Under the pieces are notes generated by a model. The model did not search any database, was not told the DNA's origin, and saw only the letters and a program-made list of their open reading frames with translations. DNA of 64,000 nt from Liolophura sinensis (lineage: Eukaryota > Mollusca > Polyplacophora > Chitonida > Chitonidae): the NCBI RefSeq assembly GCF_032854445.1, contig NC_088300.1, positions 17,517,191 to 17,581,190 on the forward strand. The letters are read 5' to 3'. The position numbers were made by a program, and so were the translations under genes. Below are positions 1 to 63,508 of this stretch, one piece after another (positions within the stretch are counted from its first letter, which is position 1; every line of letters starts with the position of its first letter).

Positions 1-2759
1 AGATCAATTCTTAACAGACAGATCCAAAATGAAGAGAGTTAAAAGCAGCAAACCAATACCAACCCATCTAAAAACAGAAGACATGTGGAGAGTGATGTAT
101 GATATTCATAATTCTGTAACACATTTGGGAGGATGGATGAAGACAAGCCCTCAGCTTGGTCAGCATCAGGAGTCAAAAGGATCTTGTCAGGAGACATTTG
201 GCTTAACTGGCCATAGGTGTACATTCTCTCCAACACGTTAGTTTACTGCACAGAACACTGCATACCTGCGTATTATACAATATACTGGCTAAGATAGTCA
301 CTATACAAAGTTATTGTACATGTGGTGGGTGCAGAGTGAGACGGTGTATGCCCATGGACAATATCCTGGCCTAACTTTGACCATCTCTACACTGCTTCAT
401 TATGATAATGTAAGTAGTATAATACAAATGTCACCAATAATAATAATAATAATAATAATATTACTTTTCATAATATTAATAATTACAATTTAATGTGGCA
501 TGAAAAGGTTATATATCAACACTAGGTACAAAAGCGGTGGTACAGTTAACAGTTATGTGCACAGATAGAAAAGTTGTATGTACAAAGACTGTACAGGACA
601 CAGCTGCTACTGGCATGGGGCAGGCTCGGTAGTGAGGCGATTTCTCATATACATTACATACATGCAGAGAGCTGTGCGCCCCTTACTAGGCTTCAGTACA
701 GCTCACGTTGACACGTGTCTATATCATACACATATAGCAGTAATATCACCCCATAATTATGATGTACCAGGCCAGACAGAATCCTCGGGTCTGTGAAAGT
801 TGACAGGTGACTGAACCCTTCACTATGGGAACCTCTGTACAGATTGTCCTCGTCATCAGGGGATATAACTCTGTGGAAGCATCCTCAGAACAGGAAGACA
901 ACACTGGCAAACCCAGTCAGAACACATGGGGGTAATGATACAGCCATGACTGGTGGGGTAGACGGGGAGGGAACACATGGGCAGGTGGGGAAGGAGCCCT
1001 TCAGGGCAGGTCCTGATAGGACAAGGGAGGGAAAGTCAAGGGCTGCTGCCTAAAATGTGCCTTTATTGATCTCAGGATCTGTCCGCTAAGCCTTCATGCG
1101 CCTGGTGGTCACTAGAGACAGCCCTCTGTAGGACAGGGGAGATAACCCAGGAAGATATGTTTATTGTATGATTACAGGCGAGACCATTCGCTTCCAGAGC
1201 TGTCCTGCCCCTGATCACGATCGTCCACCAAACTGTGGCGGTTTGAGCCAGGCGGGCTGCTGGGATTGCTGCTTGTATTGGAAGCTAAGGACAGTCGCCA
1301 ATTGCCAGTTTCCAAGGCATCCTGCCATTAAAAAGAAACAAGATTCAATTATTTTTAAATTTGAATATCTGAAAGAAAGAAAAAAAAATCTATACATGTA
1401 TCTTGACATCTAATATAAAAATTGACACTGCCATAATTTAAAATTCATAAAAGGTTTAGTAGACATGCTGATGAAATATGAACCAATGAATTCCAATTTT
1501 TTTTTCCCTTTAGATGAAATGTAACAAAGTAAATGTAGTTAGAAATAATGAATGAAGTGACAACAGGCTGACGATGAGTGACAGGCTACATGCCAGGAAA
1601 TCATCATAAGGGAAAACAAAACACATTCTGCATGGAAAATGGTAGCTGTGATGAAAACAAAAGCAGGATCTGGAAGAAAGGAAAGGTTTTTAACAACAAC
1701 AACAACAACATTACACATTACTGTTAGGAGAACCAAGACGTTATCCAGCACATCATAAACACCAACACTTGAATCGCTACAAACTAAATCTTTATACCAG
1801 CGAAATCTCCACATTTATTGACTGGAAGCAAAGAAAAAGAAATCTATAACTAACACTTTAATACTGCAGCTACATGTAGGAGAGAATACCACACTATGAA
1901 GGACATTATTATAAATGCCGAGAGTTACTGATTCCATGGATACGTGGTGTTTATACACCGGCATCCTGTACAACAGATTACAACAGCTAGATGGGAGGCT
2001 ACACAGACTGTCAGCTGGGATGAGGTGATGGGCATGCTATCAGCTCACAGAGAGGCAGCCATAACCACTAGTCTCCACACACACACATCTTCACTTTTTC
2101 TTTGTTCACAATAGTTCTGTTGAGTTTTAACTTTTGTACATCTAGTGTGCTTCAGGCTCCCGCACCACAAAAGGTGCCATAAACTTACTACAGACCTAGT
2201 CCTGACTTGAGGTATTATTCCTGAACATATACTTGAAAGCCAAAAATAACTCATAGTGTCAAAACTAAATTCCTAAGTCACAAGTTTAGCGTGGTAAACT
2301 CTTTTGAAGTCAAGACAAAGTCAGACTTAAGACTGCTTCGTTATTCTGGGGCCTGATATTTAACATTTAGAATTAAATGTTCAAAATTTTAGAGCAAGAA
2401 ATGTCAATAATTTGGATGCTGAGATCTATCAGGTGTACCTATTACAAAAAACAGACCTTGATATTTTTTCAAGTTTTCAAAGGGTGACAGATGAATTAGT
2501 GTATCTCTCACACACAAAAACCACACCGTTTCAATCTGAGTAAATATAGCCTTGACTTGCAGATGTCTTGGTGTAAGAAAATGTCAAAGAGTGATTTTCA
2601 TTTCAAATGACTTCTTATTTATTGTCAGGTAAAATGCTGAGAGGTGAAAGCTTGAAGCTGGTGCTGCATGCTGGGTGTGGTTAGGGCAGACTCTGGGTGA
2701 GATTTAGGGAGGGGCAAGAGGGTTTGTCATGCAGGGCTAGAGCCGGTACCCTGGCATGT
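1..2759. other. MRCK 3' UTR and downstream flank, no gene seen
   Basis: No exon chain or protein similarity was recognised on either strand. Contents: an AAT trinucleotide run near 437-462, scattered AATAAA hexamers on the minus strand, and an about 250 bp GC-richer patch near 850-1150. Part of this is probably MRCK 3' UTR. Confidence 0.5.
2618..2623 (-). terminator. candidate MRCK polyadenylation signal AATAAA
   Basis: On the minus strand AATAAA lies about 140 nt beyond the exon 42 stop. Other AATAAA hexamers occur further on (near 1815, 1162 and 1065), so the real 3' end cannot be fixed by sequence alone. Confidence 0.3.
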
Positions 2760-53950
<51,191 letters not shown>

Positions 53951-54520
53951 TGTGCCCCCTGCCTGACTGTTGGGTCCGGCCGATAGGCGCTGTTACCCAC
54001 TATCTGACACACCAAACTGTCATTGCTGGCCTCACGCCTGCCATCCACACCCACCCGGGATACCCCAGACTCTTCACTCTGGCACAACTCGCACTAGTTA
54101 CTTAGTCCACCGGGCAAACTGTTCGCTTCGCGGGGCAAAGATATAATCAAGTGGACGATGCGCAGACAGGCTCATTGGATCTGTCCAAGTCTCTAGTCGT
54201 ACTTCCTGGCTCAGACACGGGCACTTCACGCAGCGCTTTTTAGTCTCTTGCGAGTGTCCACGGCAGCAAAGTCGCTCTGCTGACTAAATTGACACGCACC
54301 GTGCTCTAGCCTACTCACAGATGTACAGTATAATGGATCCAATTCAAATACCCGGAGATTTTCGCAGACTTAACTTACAGACACCGTTTATCAAGGCTTG
54401 CATTTGTGGTAGAGCACTAAAAATGGCCGCCTATGTATTCGTGATGAATTCTGGGTATCTGGGAACGACGCACGCGTAGAAGGTCACGGGATGACGTCAG
54501 TTTACATTATGATAATTCAG
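53951..54520 (-). promoter_or_regulatory. MRCK 5' UTR and probable promoter
   Basis: The block upstream of the MRCK ATG is richer in G+C and CpG than its surroundings. It contains a perfect palindromic cAMP-response element TGACGTCA at 54492-54499 and AAAATGGCCGCC, similar to a YY1 site, near 54420. No TATA box is evident; a CpG-type promoter is likely. The transcription start is not determined. Confidence 0.5.
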
Positions 54521-55384
54521 AAAAGCAGCATGAATGAAAGTGAACTGCGCACAGCTGAGAAATCTACTGCACAGGAGTTCTGTATTGAAAGTAGTTTTAA
54601 GAAGCCCAACTGGCAAATACCTAAACAAAGAGCTTAATCGTTATATGTACGAACACCTGAACTAAAAACCCAAATTACTTGTGCCTTCAAGGTTTCAGGA
54701 GGCAACACATATTAAAGTTCAAGAAGTAGGTCTACTCATGACACGATAATTTAGAATAAAAATATTGCCAACCCTTCAATTGATTTTGCACCATTTTGAA
54801 TGCAAGTTGTGAATGTTGGTTATTTCTCTGTGATCATTAAAACTACATGTACTGACTGGGATTTTAAACTTCAGATGTTTCAAGGAAAAAGTACTATATA
54901 ATATAAATTTAAGCCTGTCTGTGTTTTCTTATTTCGTGTCGCCACGATATGGCTGCAAACTTGCCGATGTGGCGTTAAGCCATAATCATTCATTCATTCT
55001 TTTAACGTCTTCGGTGTACTGGTAATTATTTGATGATGCCGTCGTTTAAATCTCTTAGACCTAACCGATAAACATCAGTCAAACAAATAATTCCAAGCCC
55101 TCTCATAAGACAATCTTCGAACCCACTCGACCCACAGACGACACAAGGCCACAAGAGTGCTCTCCCCTGATTCCGTAATCCGTTTACTGGGAACAACACT
55201 TAATCTTTATAAGACAGTAGAGTATTGCATAATTTATAGATCGAAAGCTGTTATAAATGTGTGGAGCGAGATAGCGGATGCTACCGGCTTCCTTAGACAG
55301 ATGGATATTTACAAATATTTAAACTACTATGGTAGGTCTTTACATACAGTAGGCCTATACCATACGCATAGATCTAGGTAGTGC

Positions 55385-55530
55385 GTGGAATGGTCTGACA
55401 GCAATCTGCGGATGATCGCGGGTTTCCCCCGGGTTCTGCCTGGTTTCCTCCCACCGTAACGTGGCCGCCGTCGAATAAGTGAAATATTCTTGAGTACGGC
55501 GTAAAACACCAATCAAATAAATAAATAAAC
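55385..55530 (+). mobile_element. family A SINE fragment
   Basis: GATCGCGGGTTTCCCCCGGG, TTCTGCCTGGTTTCCTCCCA, TAAGTGAAATATTCTTGAGT, ACGGCGTAAAACACCAATCA, AAATAAATAAAT. Well preserved tail, no tRNA-like head. Confidence 0.85.
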
Positions 55531-55544
55531 AGGTCTATATAACG

Positions 55545-55740
55545 TATGAATGAAAGCTTCGGTTTTCACGTCGTACATGAAACCCCACCCAGTCACATTA
55601 TTATGACACGGGGCCGGTCAGTTCTGTTTTCTTGCTCTAATATCTCAGCGCTGAACGCCAAGCTAGGCGGCAAAAAGTATTTTTAAAGTTTTTGCCAAGA
55701 CCCTACCTGGGTTCGATCTCAGGTCTCCCGACTTCGCATA
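55545..55740 (-). mobile_element. family B SINE fragment
   Basis: CCCACCCAGTCACATTATTA, CAGCGCTGAACGCCAAGCTA and CCTGGGTTCGATCTCAGGTC (plus-strand reading). The last block is a recognisable B-box-like segment on the minus strand. Confidence 0.75.
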
Positions 55741-55835
55741 GGCCTATACATAGAAATTTCAAAATGACTTCATGCGTAGGTCTACATAGGCGTTTTGTAT
55801 GCTTGTACTGTTCACCTATTCAGTTTGACTATAGC

Positions 55836-55963
55836 TGGTCTGGGCTTCCTCTCCGGCCGTATGTGGAAGGTCCCGGCTTCCTCACACCATAATACTGGCA
55901 GCCATCATATAAGTGAAATATTTTTTAGTATGGCGTAAAACACCAATCAAATAAATAAATACA
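55836..55963 (+). mobile_element. family A SINE fragment
   Basis: GGCTTCCTCTCCGGCCGTAT, CACACCATAATACTGGCAGC, CATATAAGTGAAATATTTTT, GGCGTAAAACACCAATCAAA, TAAATAAAT. Confidence 0.85.
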
Positions 55964-58950
55964 AATGGTCTGTCTTGATCCTGCACCACGATGGAAACCT
56001 CGCGCAACCTAATGTGTTCTCTTAATTGTTACAACAGAAAGGGATAGGCCGGCCTATATACAAATAAAAGTATATTTAAAAGCAAAGAAAACACTGAAAT
56101 GACCTATAGTTCAAACGAAAGGCCACTAAACACTGATCAGAAAAATAGTTCGATTTACTTTCTTAGAGTTTTTCCAACCAAGTAAAATGATTATAAAACA
56201 TCAGATTCTATGGTTATTTGTAATGACATATAGTGTCGGTGACATCACAAATATATTGTTTGCTTGAAACACTTCGTTTGAAGTGTTTATCTGTGTATTT
56301 ATGCATTTTGAATGATGAAATTTAGCAGTCTGTGTGTTGAGTGACAATAACCTGATGTGACGTAACTTGCACTGTAGAATCCAAAATTTTCAAACGCATT
56401 TTACTAGGTTGAAAAAAACACTAAGAAAAATATATCGACCTATTTTTATGAACAATGTTTAGTGTTCTTTCATCTATCACATTCTGCATGTCAGTGTGAT
56501 CTTTGACTTTAAAATTTGGCCTATTTATTTTCGAAGCTGACAACAGTGGTTGGAAGATGGCTCTGGCTACCTCGCTTTAAAACGTCACTATCGCCGCTGA
56601 CGCGATTAGCCTCTCACCAGTTTTATGTCCGGCTTGAATCCAGATGTGTCTGTTTTGGTGGCGGTTTTAAGTCTTGGTCATTATTCTACTAAGATTATTC
56701 TTTTTTTTTTTTTTTGTTCTTCACCAGTAAATCATTTTAACAAGGAGATGGGCGAATGGAATATCCTTTTGGGGTCAGGTTTAGCCTCTTCAGACTATAT
56801 ACACGTACATTGACGATCAGGGATGATCCTTTTCAGATTTTTTTTTCTGAATTAAATGCAAATATGTGGGCATATGTGTAAGCCGGGCTTTATGCATGTT
56901 GATAATGTATAACGCTAATGACATCACCTAACTTTATCTACACGTTTATGTTCAGATATGAATAAAATTGTTGTGAACTATATTCGCTGCAATGTGTATC
57001 TGATATTAAATAAAAAAAGATGAAGTTAAAATGAAAAAAATATTAATAACCGACGGCATTTTCATGCATACAGCTTTAATGGGCTCTCATGATGCTTATA
57101 TAGTTCATTTTTATGTTTGCTTTTAAAAGTTGACTCTGTTTAAAACTGGTTTTGTGAATTTATGGGCGGTGTATCATCTTCTCATGTAGGAATGCATGCT
57201 CCTGAACGGCTCTGCACCATCGAATAGAATGCACATTTTAGGTCGATTTCACATCGCAGTGATATAGTGACTATATAAATACCAGTACAGGGTTGGCAGC
57301 AACATGTCATTACACTGTTTTAAGGATACATGAAACGCTTGGTTTTTATTTCGTAATATAGAGTATATGTTGTGGCCTAACATAAAAGTGCAATAAAGCT
57401 TTCCGATTAACTCGTTGGGTGCACAGTTTACATCAGTGGCGGATTTCCCCTTGTAATTCTCTAAAATATAGTGCTAGGGCGTTTAGTTAGGAGTCAAGTG
57501 CAACTCATTTTTGCATTTAGCTGAACCAACTCAAAAAATCGGAATTTCTCTCAGCAATATGCTCCTTTAATATCGTACTCTCCATTTTACAGTACATTTT
57601 TGTGTATCCTTTACGTTATCATGTCTTTTTGACATCAAAGATATCTCAATCAGTTATAATTTAAATGAATCACGGTGAAAAAAAAAACACAAAAAAAACA
57701 AAAACATTATAAATTCATAGTTCACTAACTAAAGGCGTGACTTCAACCCCATACTAATTTTCACAAATTAATTTTTCGTGATCCCATGAAACAAAGGTAC
57801 AAACAAAATTACATTTAAATATGGAAACGGCGTAAAGCATGTGTTAATTTTTGTATAGAAGAGAAAATAAAACAATCTAGACATTATAACTTGTTAAATT
57901 TGGCCAATAAATATAATTCACAAGTATACATAGTGCAGAAATAAACACCTGCCGGATGCATTTGTTGTGCAGGTATACATGCGTTCGGGGTAATGATATA
58001 AAATAGAGTATATAGAACAGTGGTCATTTACCCGCTGATAAAAAAGAATGCTTCACCTCTATATACGCTCCGATACAGCCCAAAAGAGCGCATGTATATA
58101 TAGGCCTATATTAGAAAAAAAATATATAAATCATATATTTGCAAAGAAAAATGGGCACTCATGCATGGAGAAAATGACATACTTCGTCAAAATAGCCTCC
58201 CACCCCACCCCCCGTTTTTTAAATTGCTTCACATAAAGTCTGCATACAGGTTGTTCATAAGAATCATTGATTTCCAAAGCATGGGCTGTAAAGGAAACAA
58301 GGGTGAAAACTTGGCTAGCATACTCCATTGCAGAACAGATAAAAAATGGTAAAAAATATGGCGAAATTCATTTGTTACAAACCATGTTTGTGCTATCATC
58401 AAGGAATATGTACATATCTCCTGAAGATGACACAAACCTATAGTAGCTCTAAGAACAGACATCTACCTTTTAAAAAAAACTGTTGTGGGTTTTACTAATT
58501 GAGATTCACCAAAGTGAAGATTTAATTAGTTCATTCATGAATCGTCATTGCTAGTTGGATTGTTTTTCTGTGATTGATATTTTTCGGCTTATGTTCTAGA
58601 GCATCTGTACATCTGTGTATAGGCGTAATGGATTAAGTGTATGGACTTTTGTTACGGCCTACCACCACGACGAAAATAATGAATTACATTATAAAGTACA
58701 TGTAATCAGCTGTTACGATTTACTTATCGTTGGTTAGTTGCTGTTTTCTTAATTAATTAAGTATTCATTTGTTTAATTAATTTGCTGCTGTATTTATTTA
58801 TTTATATATTCTCGTCACCTTGGATAGAGGATACTTCACTGCATAAGCTTTCATTGACTGACTTGCACTGGAAACCCGGATGTCACATACATCTGCATCT
58901 ACATTGTTTAACTTAAGTTACTTCCTAGTAAAGGTTAGGAGACTCGCCGG

Positions 58951-59130
58951 ATTTTGATTGGACTCCAGCATGGGAACTGGTACATTTATTCCCACACAAA
59001 ACACTGAACAAGGTACCAGTGATTGTAACTAGGTTTTTTGATTGGTTAGCAGTGGGTTGTGTTGCAGTGAGAACCTCGTTTAACCAACAGCAGCGAGTAA
59101 CTCATTCATGACATTCAGGCAGCTGGCAAG
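58951..59130 (+). promoter_or_regulatory. TXNDC16 5' flank with inverted CCAAT boxes
   Basis: Two ATTGG elements (58957-58961 and 59041-59045) lie 170 and 86 bp before the ATG. No full ER-stress element (CCAAT-N9-CCACG) was found. Promoter assignment is by position only. Confidence 0.35.
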
Positions 59131-59287
59131 ATGGTACGGTCTCTTCTGCTCGTCCTCCTCTCACTGATATCATATTCAGAAGCCGCCACGAGGACAGATT
59201 TTAAACATGTTGAGACGATGAACGGGGCGCAGTTCGAAAACTTCAAGGAATCTCCGGATATCCGTGTAGCGTATTTTTACAAACGAG
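59131..59287 (+). CDS. TXNDC16: TXNDC16-like exon 1 (signal peptide)
   Basis: Residues 1-52 plus one base: MVRSLLLVLLSLISYSEAAT followed by RTDFKHVETMNG and RVAYFYKR. Donor GTAAGT. Confidence 0.88.
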
Positions 59288-62200
59288 GTAAGTATACTGC
59301 CTGGTGCTAAAGAGGTTAGTACCTCTTACATTATTAAAGCAGTTTACATTACAATCGTGTCCAAGCCGCAGCGAGTTGGCTGTCAATGTCAGTGCCGTAC
59401 AGCACCTGTTCAGTTTAGGCATGTGCAGCAGATGATACTGTCAAGATCACGAAGAACGTAACAATTTAAATATGTTTTGGTGTAAATACTTCTGGCGCAT
59501 AAACTTTAGTGTACGACAGCCCATGTATCAATATGCCCGAAGACCTTTTTACATAAGCACGTGTTTACTTGCATGTGGAAAGTTGACCGTATACGCCCTC
59601 CCTCTGCCCCATCCCAATGTTTGATGAATACAGTAATAGCTTCAGTCATCTGTTACCAGTTGCCAACGTCTATGTGTTGAGAATCTCTAGAGGACGAACT
59701 AAAGATGTCATATTTCCTGTAATCATGGTTAATGTTACAGGAAATGTTTTTGTTAACCATGAAGAGGAAATATATATATATCTTTATCTGTTTTATAGCA
59801 GATAGAGTTATATGAAGGAAGACTTCTTTATTAAGGATGTCAGATTTGAAAAGGTTATAAAGAAAATTAAAAGTAAACTTTTCAAAGAAGAGTTCACATT
59901 ATAACATTTAACGGAGTTCAACCACAGGGCATGGTACAGTTAATGGTAAAAAAAAATGTGATCGTCTGAATTTTAAAAAAATTTTGAACTGTCTGAAATG
60001 AATTTAACACATTTATAAATTTTCAAGTTTTCATCCGTACCTCATACACAGCAATGTTTTGATGTTATATTGTTATAATAGAGTTCAATGTTGAATAGAA
60101 AATTATATTCAATCTCATGCCATTCCCTCTATATGGCTAAAATAGACATTGCTGTTTCTATTACAAATTATTTGATACTGTGTGCTGGCTTCAGAGGTCC
60201 CCAGGCTACCATCATTTTACAGAGAGTATGAGAGATCAGCAGAGCTTCTCGCCACCTACCATGTTAAGTGTGCTGTGGTAAGATCCATGTTATAACTTCT
60301 CACTATGGCTTAATTGTCTTCATTTATTTTAACAAAGAAGATGTTATGCGATCTGGTATTCATAATATTTTTAATTTGTGGTAGATCTGAACGTGGTCAT
60401 TTATGTTTTATGCAGAAACATAATTAGATTCTACATTCTACTTAATAAAAAAAGAAGGGGCCTCCATGGCTCAGTTGGTAAGCGCACTAGCGCAGCGTAA
60501 TGACCTAGGAGTCTCTCACAAATGCAGTCGTTGTGAGTTCAAGTCCAGCTCATGCTGGCTTCCTCTCCGGTCTCTCAGTAACCTGCAGATGGTCGTGGGT
60601 TTCCCCCGGGCTCTGCTCGGTTTCCACCCACCATAATGCTGGCCGCCGTCGTATAAGTGAAATATTCTTGAGGTCGGCATAGAACACCAATCAAATAAAT
60701 AAATAAATAAATAAAAAAGTGGTTACATGTTAATATGTTTGGCGTAACACCCATGTCACCTCAACTTGTTGAATGATTTGTTTTGGCATAGCCTAAATGA
60801 CCTAATATTTCTCCCGCAAAAGTGCAGTATTAGAGGCAAATATGTGTCACAAAATATTATTTTTGGTGCTGTAACTTACAATTTTACGGTAGAATATCAT
60901 CCCATATCTTTAAAAAACCTCAAAACCCCTTTGTAAACACAATGGAACTCTCAGAATCCAGAAAAAAGGACAAGTTAGTCATGGACAAAGTTTATGGTCA
61001 TTTAATGTATATAAACAATAGGCCTATACATACCAGGTTATAATAGTTAATTGCAGTCGACATGTCTTGTATGTCTTGAGTGACAGATAACATATTCCAG
61101 GAATCAGAGATTTCAGATAAATAAACACAGCTGTTTCCACTAAGTTAAGTCAGCCCTGATTGATCTGTGTTAGAGATGTGTGCATATGACAGGTGTGTAT
61201 TGATTAGTCAGCAGCTGTGAGCTCTTCTCACACAGAAGCATACAAACACTGATTGATTTCACGGAAATGAAACACGCATCAAGACCGTTTATTTCCAGTG
61301 CAATTTCGTATTGTTTTTCAATAAGTATTTATGCATTGTGTAAGTAAACACATATTTTAGTTTCTGAATTGATGCATGGCACAGTATACATGTACCTGTA
61401 GCTCATAATGTAAACATTATCATGTGTGTTTGCAAACAGGTAGACTGTACTCAAGGCAAATCCACAGAGCATTGTCAGAAGAAGAAAGGGGAACATTTTG
61501 TCTATGCCTTCAGGTTGTTACTTGTATATTTACTACATGTGTGATGTCTCCTAGGCATGATTGATAATATCTTCAGATATTTGTATGGGCCTTATAATCC
61601 TGGCTTCTTATATCTCTACACTCTCTTGATTCTCACTAGACAGTGCTAACTGAGATCTCAAAAAAAACTATATTGATATATATTATGTTACAAATTACAA
61701 TATTATTGTTTTCTACTATCACGGTGTACATGTACTGCGAACATAAAAACTTTGCACTCTGGCATGCATATGTCAAATGCTTTGGTAATGTCATTGTATT
61801 TCTTTGTGCTAGTCAGTAAGTATTTTAACTTATCTCTGATGAACTGGTGTTTTTCCCGTGATAATTTTGTATTTTGTCTGCCTCTGTCCTTTGCAGGGAT
61901 GGCTATGAGCTATTACAGATGGAGTTGGAGACCATGTTTGATGTGAACTCCATTATGTCCAACATTCTACAGTAAGTCAGCTCTAATTCCACACACATCT
62001 GGGAGGAGAGTGTTTTATTTACCTAGTCACAGCTTGCGCAAACAAAGAGTGATTACTAAATGTATGTTTTTGTAAAGTGGGCTGAGTTAAGTTTTCTCTG
62101 TGTAGTTTTTACAGAAGACCTCTTTTAAGCTGAATTACCTGTGGAATGCAGAGCTATATTTAGGGCCTTAAAAAGCAACCACAGTGTGAAGATTTGTATA

Positions 62201-63508
62201 TCTTAAAAGTAGAATTAAGGACCAAGGATCGAGGCAGTCTGAATTGATTTCCTAAATTATGAAGAAATTGCATTGTATTACAAGAGCTGTTGTTAGTTTC
62301 TGTAATTTCCAATTTTGCCTGGTGTGACTTCATGCAAGAAGACTTGATATCACCCATCGCTGATGTATAACAGCTACAAATGACGTATTGTTTTCAAACA
62401 CTCATGACGTCATTCCAGCATAACTGCCTTACTTGACATCATATCTGCCTGATTTAGTGTCACATATTATCATATCACATCAGGAAAATTTTACAGAAAT
62501 TGCAGAGGATTTTGTTTTTGAGGACTCTTCACATATAGGGGTTAAATAGTGTTATTCACTGTAAATCTTTGTCATCTGGGGTGTTAGCTTTGTTCCATAG
62601 TGTGTCTTTCATATCATTATGATTGTGCCTGGTTTATCTTATGACTGAAGTAGCACTTTAGTGGCCACAAAACAAACACATCCTAGTGAAATTTGTGCAT
62701 GTATTTCCACAGAATTATATTTTGTTCTTAAGGGTTTAGGGGTTTTGTATTACATTCAAGAGCTATATTATTTCAAGATATTTGATATGAATCAGATTAC
62801 CCTTGTTTTCATACAACACAGGTATTTTATCTGAGTTACCCCCCGGGCTCTGCCTGTTTTCCTCCCACCATAATGCTGGTCGCTGTCATATAAGTGAAAT
62901 ATTCTTAAGTACAGGGTAAAACACCAGTCAAATAAATGAATGGTACATTTATCAGGTAAAAGCTCCTGCCCCAAAACAATATATATTTACTTGTTTGTAT
63001 GATAGTCACTCATTTGCCTTGCTACACTAAATACTGGTAAAAGTTTGTAACATTTATGTCGCAAAATATTGTGTATGTCAGCTTATAACGGCTGATGCTG
63101 GCTTCCTCTCCAGCCGTACGTGGGAAGATCTGCGGTCGTGGGTTTCCCCTGGTCTCTGCCCGGTTTCCTCCCACCATAATGCTGGTACGGCATAAAACAC
63201 CAATCATATAAATAAATAAATAAATAAATGTCAGTTAAAAAAAAAATATTAAAACTGTAGTTTGTTTTGATATTGCTGGATTACAGTGTCACTTAATGGG
63301 TTCTGAAAAAAAATCATAAAATAGTGAGAAAAACTAAAATACTATGTGACCAGTGAATAAGACATGGAGTGCGGTTGGTATTCCAGGTTGGTGTTATTGA
63401 GAGACGTCCCCATTGTACAGACAGAGGAGGAGTTTGCTGAGCTGGAGAACTCGGCCAAAGGTCAACATGACCTCATCTTCTCCTACCACCGGGCCATTGG
63501 CACCTATG
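59131..63508 (+). CDS. TXNDC16: TXNDC16 (ERp90)-like ER thioredoxin-domain protein, 5' part
   Basis: Five exons encode residues 1-171; the gene continues beyond the right edge. TXNDC16 is an ER-lumen glycoprotein with several thioredoxin-like domains, reported to associate with the flavoprotein ERFAD in ER quality control. The start has a good context (AAG ATG G) and opens a signal peptide: a hydrophobic core RSLLLVLLSLIS, with likely cleavage after about residue 18-19. The assignment rests on the order of blocks shared with vertebrate TXNDC16: V-C----------C (residues 81-92), then LFDVN-style MFDVNSIMSNIL, then F-ELENSAKGQHDLIFSYHRAIG. No CXXC is visible in this part, as expected for the inactive first domain. 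The alternative, another PDI-like family, is unlikely given these blocks. Confidence 0.85.
59288..60194. other. TXNDC16-like intron 1
   Basis: About 900 bp of AT-rich sequence. Nothing recognised. Confidence 0.5.
60195..60277 (+). CDS. TXNDC16: TXNDC16-like exon 2
   Basis: Residues 53-80: EVPRLPSFYREYERSAELLA, TYHVKCAV. Acceptor CTTCAG, donor GTAAGA; the split Glu53 codon fits phase 1. Confidence 0.85.
60457..60717 (+). mobile_element. full-length family A SINE with tRNA-like head
   Basis: The only complete copy in the window. The head carries an A box, TGGCTCAGTTGG (60467-60478), and a B box, GTTCAAGTCC (60537-60546), of the RNA polymerase III promoter. Then comes the body (GGTCGTGGGTTTCCCCCGGG; CCACCATAATGCTGGCCGCC) and the tail (TATAAGTGAAATATTCTTGA; ACACCAATCAAATAAATAAA). 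A short A-rich direct repeat (ATAAAAAAG-like) flanks it and could be the target-site duplication. It sits in intron 2 of the TXNDC16-like gene, same strand. Confidence 0.92.
61440..61513 (+). CDS. TXNDC16: TXNDC16-like exon 3
   Basis: Residues 81-104 plus two bases: VDCTQGKSTEHCQKKKGEHF, VYAF. The two cysteines correspond to the spaced Cys pair of vertebrate TXNDC16. Acceptor AACAG, donor GTTGTT (weak). Confidence 0.85.
61897..61971 (+). CDS. TXNDC16: TXNDC16-like exon 4
   Basis: Residues 105-129 plus two bases: RDGYELLQMELETMFDVNSI, MSNIL. Acceptor TTGCAG, donor GTAAGT. Confidence 0.88.
62836..62942 (+). mobile_element. family A SINE fragment
   Basis: CCCCCCGGGCTCTGCCTGTT, CTCCCACCATAATGCTGGTC, TATAAGTGAAATATTCTTAA, AACACCAGTCAAATAAATGA. 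Confidence 0.85.
63095..63230 (+). mobile_element. family A SINE fragment with internal deletion
   Basis: GGCTTCCTCTCCAGCCGTAC, GGTCGTGGGTTTCCCCTGGT, CCACCATAATGCTGGTACGG, CATAAAACACCAATCATATA. Compared with the other copies, about 30 bp (the CGCCGTCGTATAAGTGAAAT segment) are missing between GCTGG and TACGGC. Confidence 0.85.
63387..63508 (+). CDS. TXNDC16: TXNDC16-like exon 5
   Basis: Residues 130-170 plus one base: LVLLRDVPIVQTEEEFAELE, NSAKGQHDLIFSYHRAIGTY. Acceptor TTCCAG, donor GTAAAT. The next exon lies outside the window. Confidence 0.9.

Larger units (their letters stand above)
54521..58950. other. intergenic region between the divergent genes
   Basis: About 4.4 kb with no gene recognised. 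Holds two family A SINE fragments (55385-55530 and 55836-55963) and a family B fragment (55545-55740). The remainder is AT-rich. Confidence 0.6.
61972..63386. other. TXNDC16-like intron 4
   Basis: Contains two family A SINE fragments (62836-62942 and 63095-63230). No further exon recognised between exons 4 and 5; phases join directly. Confidence 0.6.

Noticed and set aside
53951-59130. Shared bidirectional promoter for the two divergent genes
   Set aside because: The start codons are 5.2 kb apart with SINE insertions between, too far for a classical shared promoter.
60457-60560. tRNA gene suggested by A and B boxes
   Set aside because: The boxes head a SINE; no acceptor stem or cloverleaf could be formed, and the sequence continues into the SINE body and A-rich tail.
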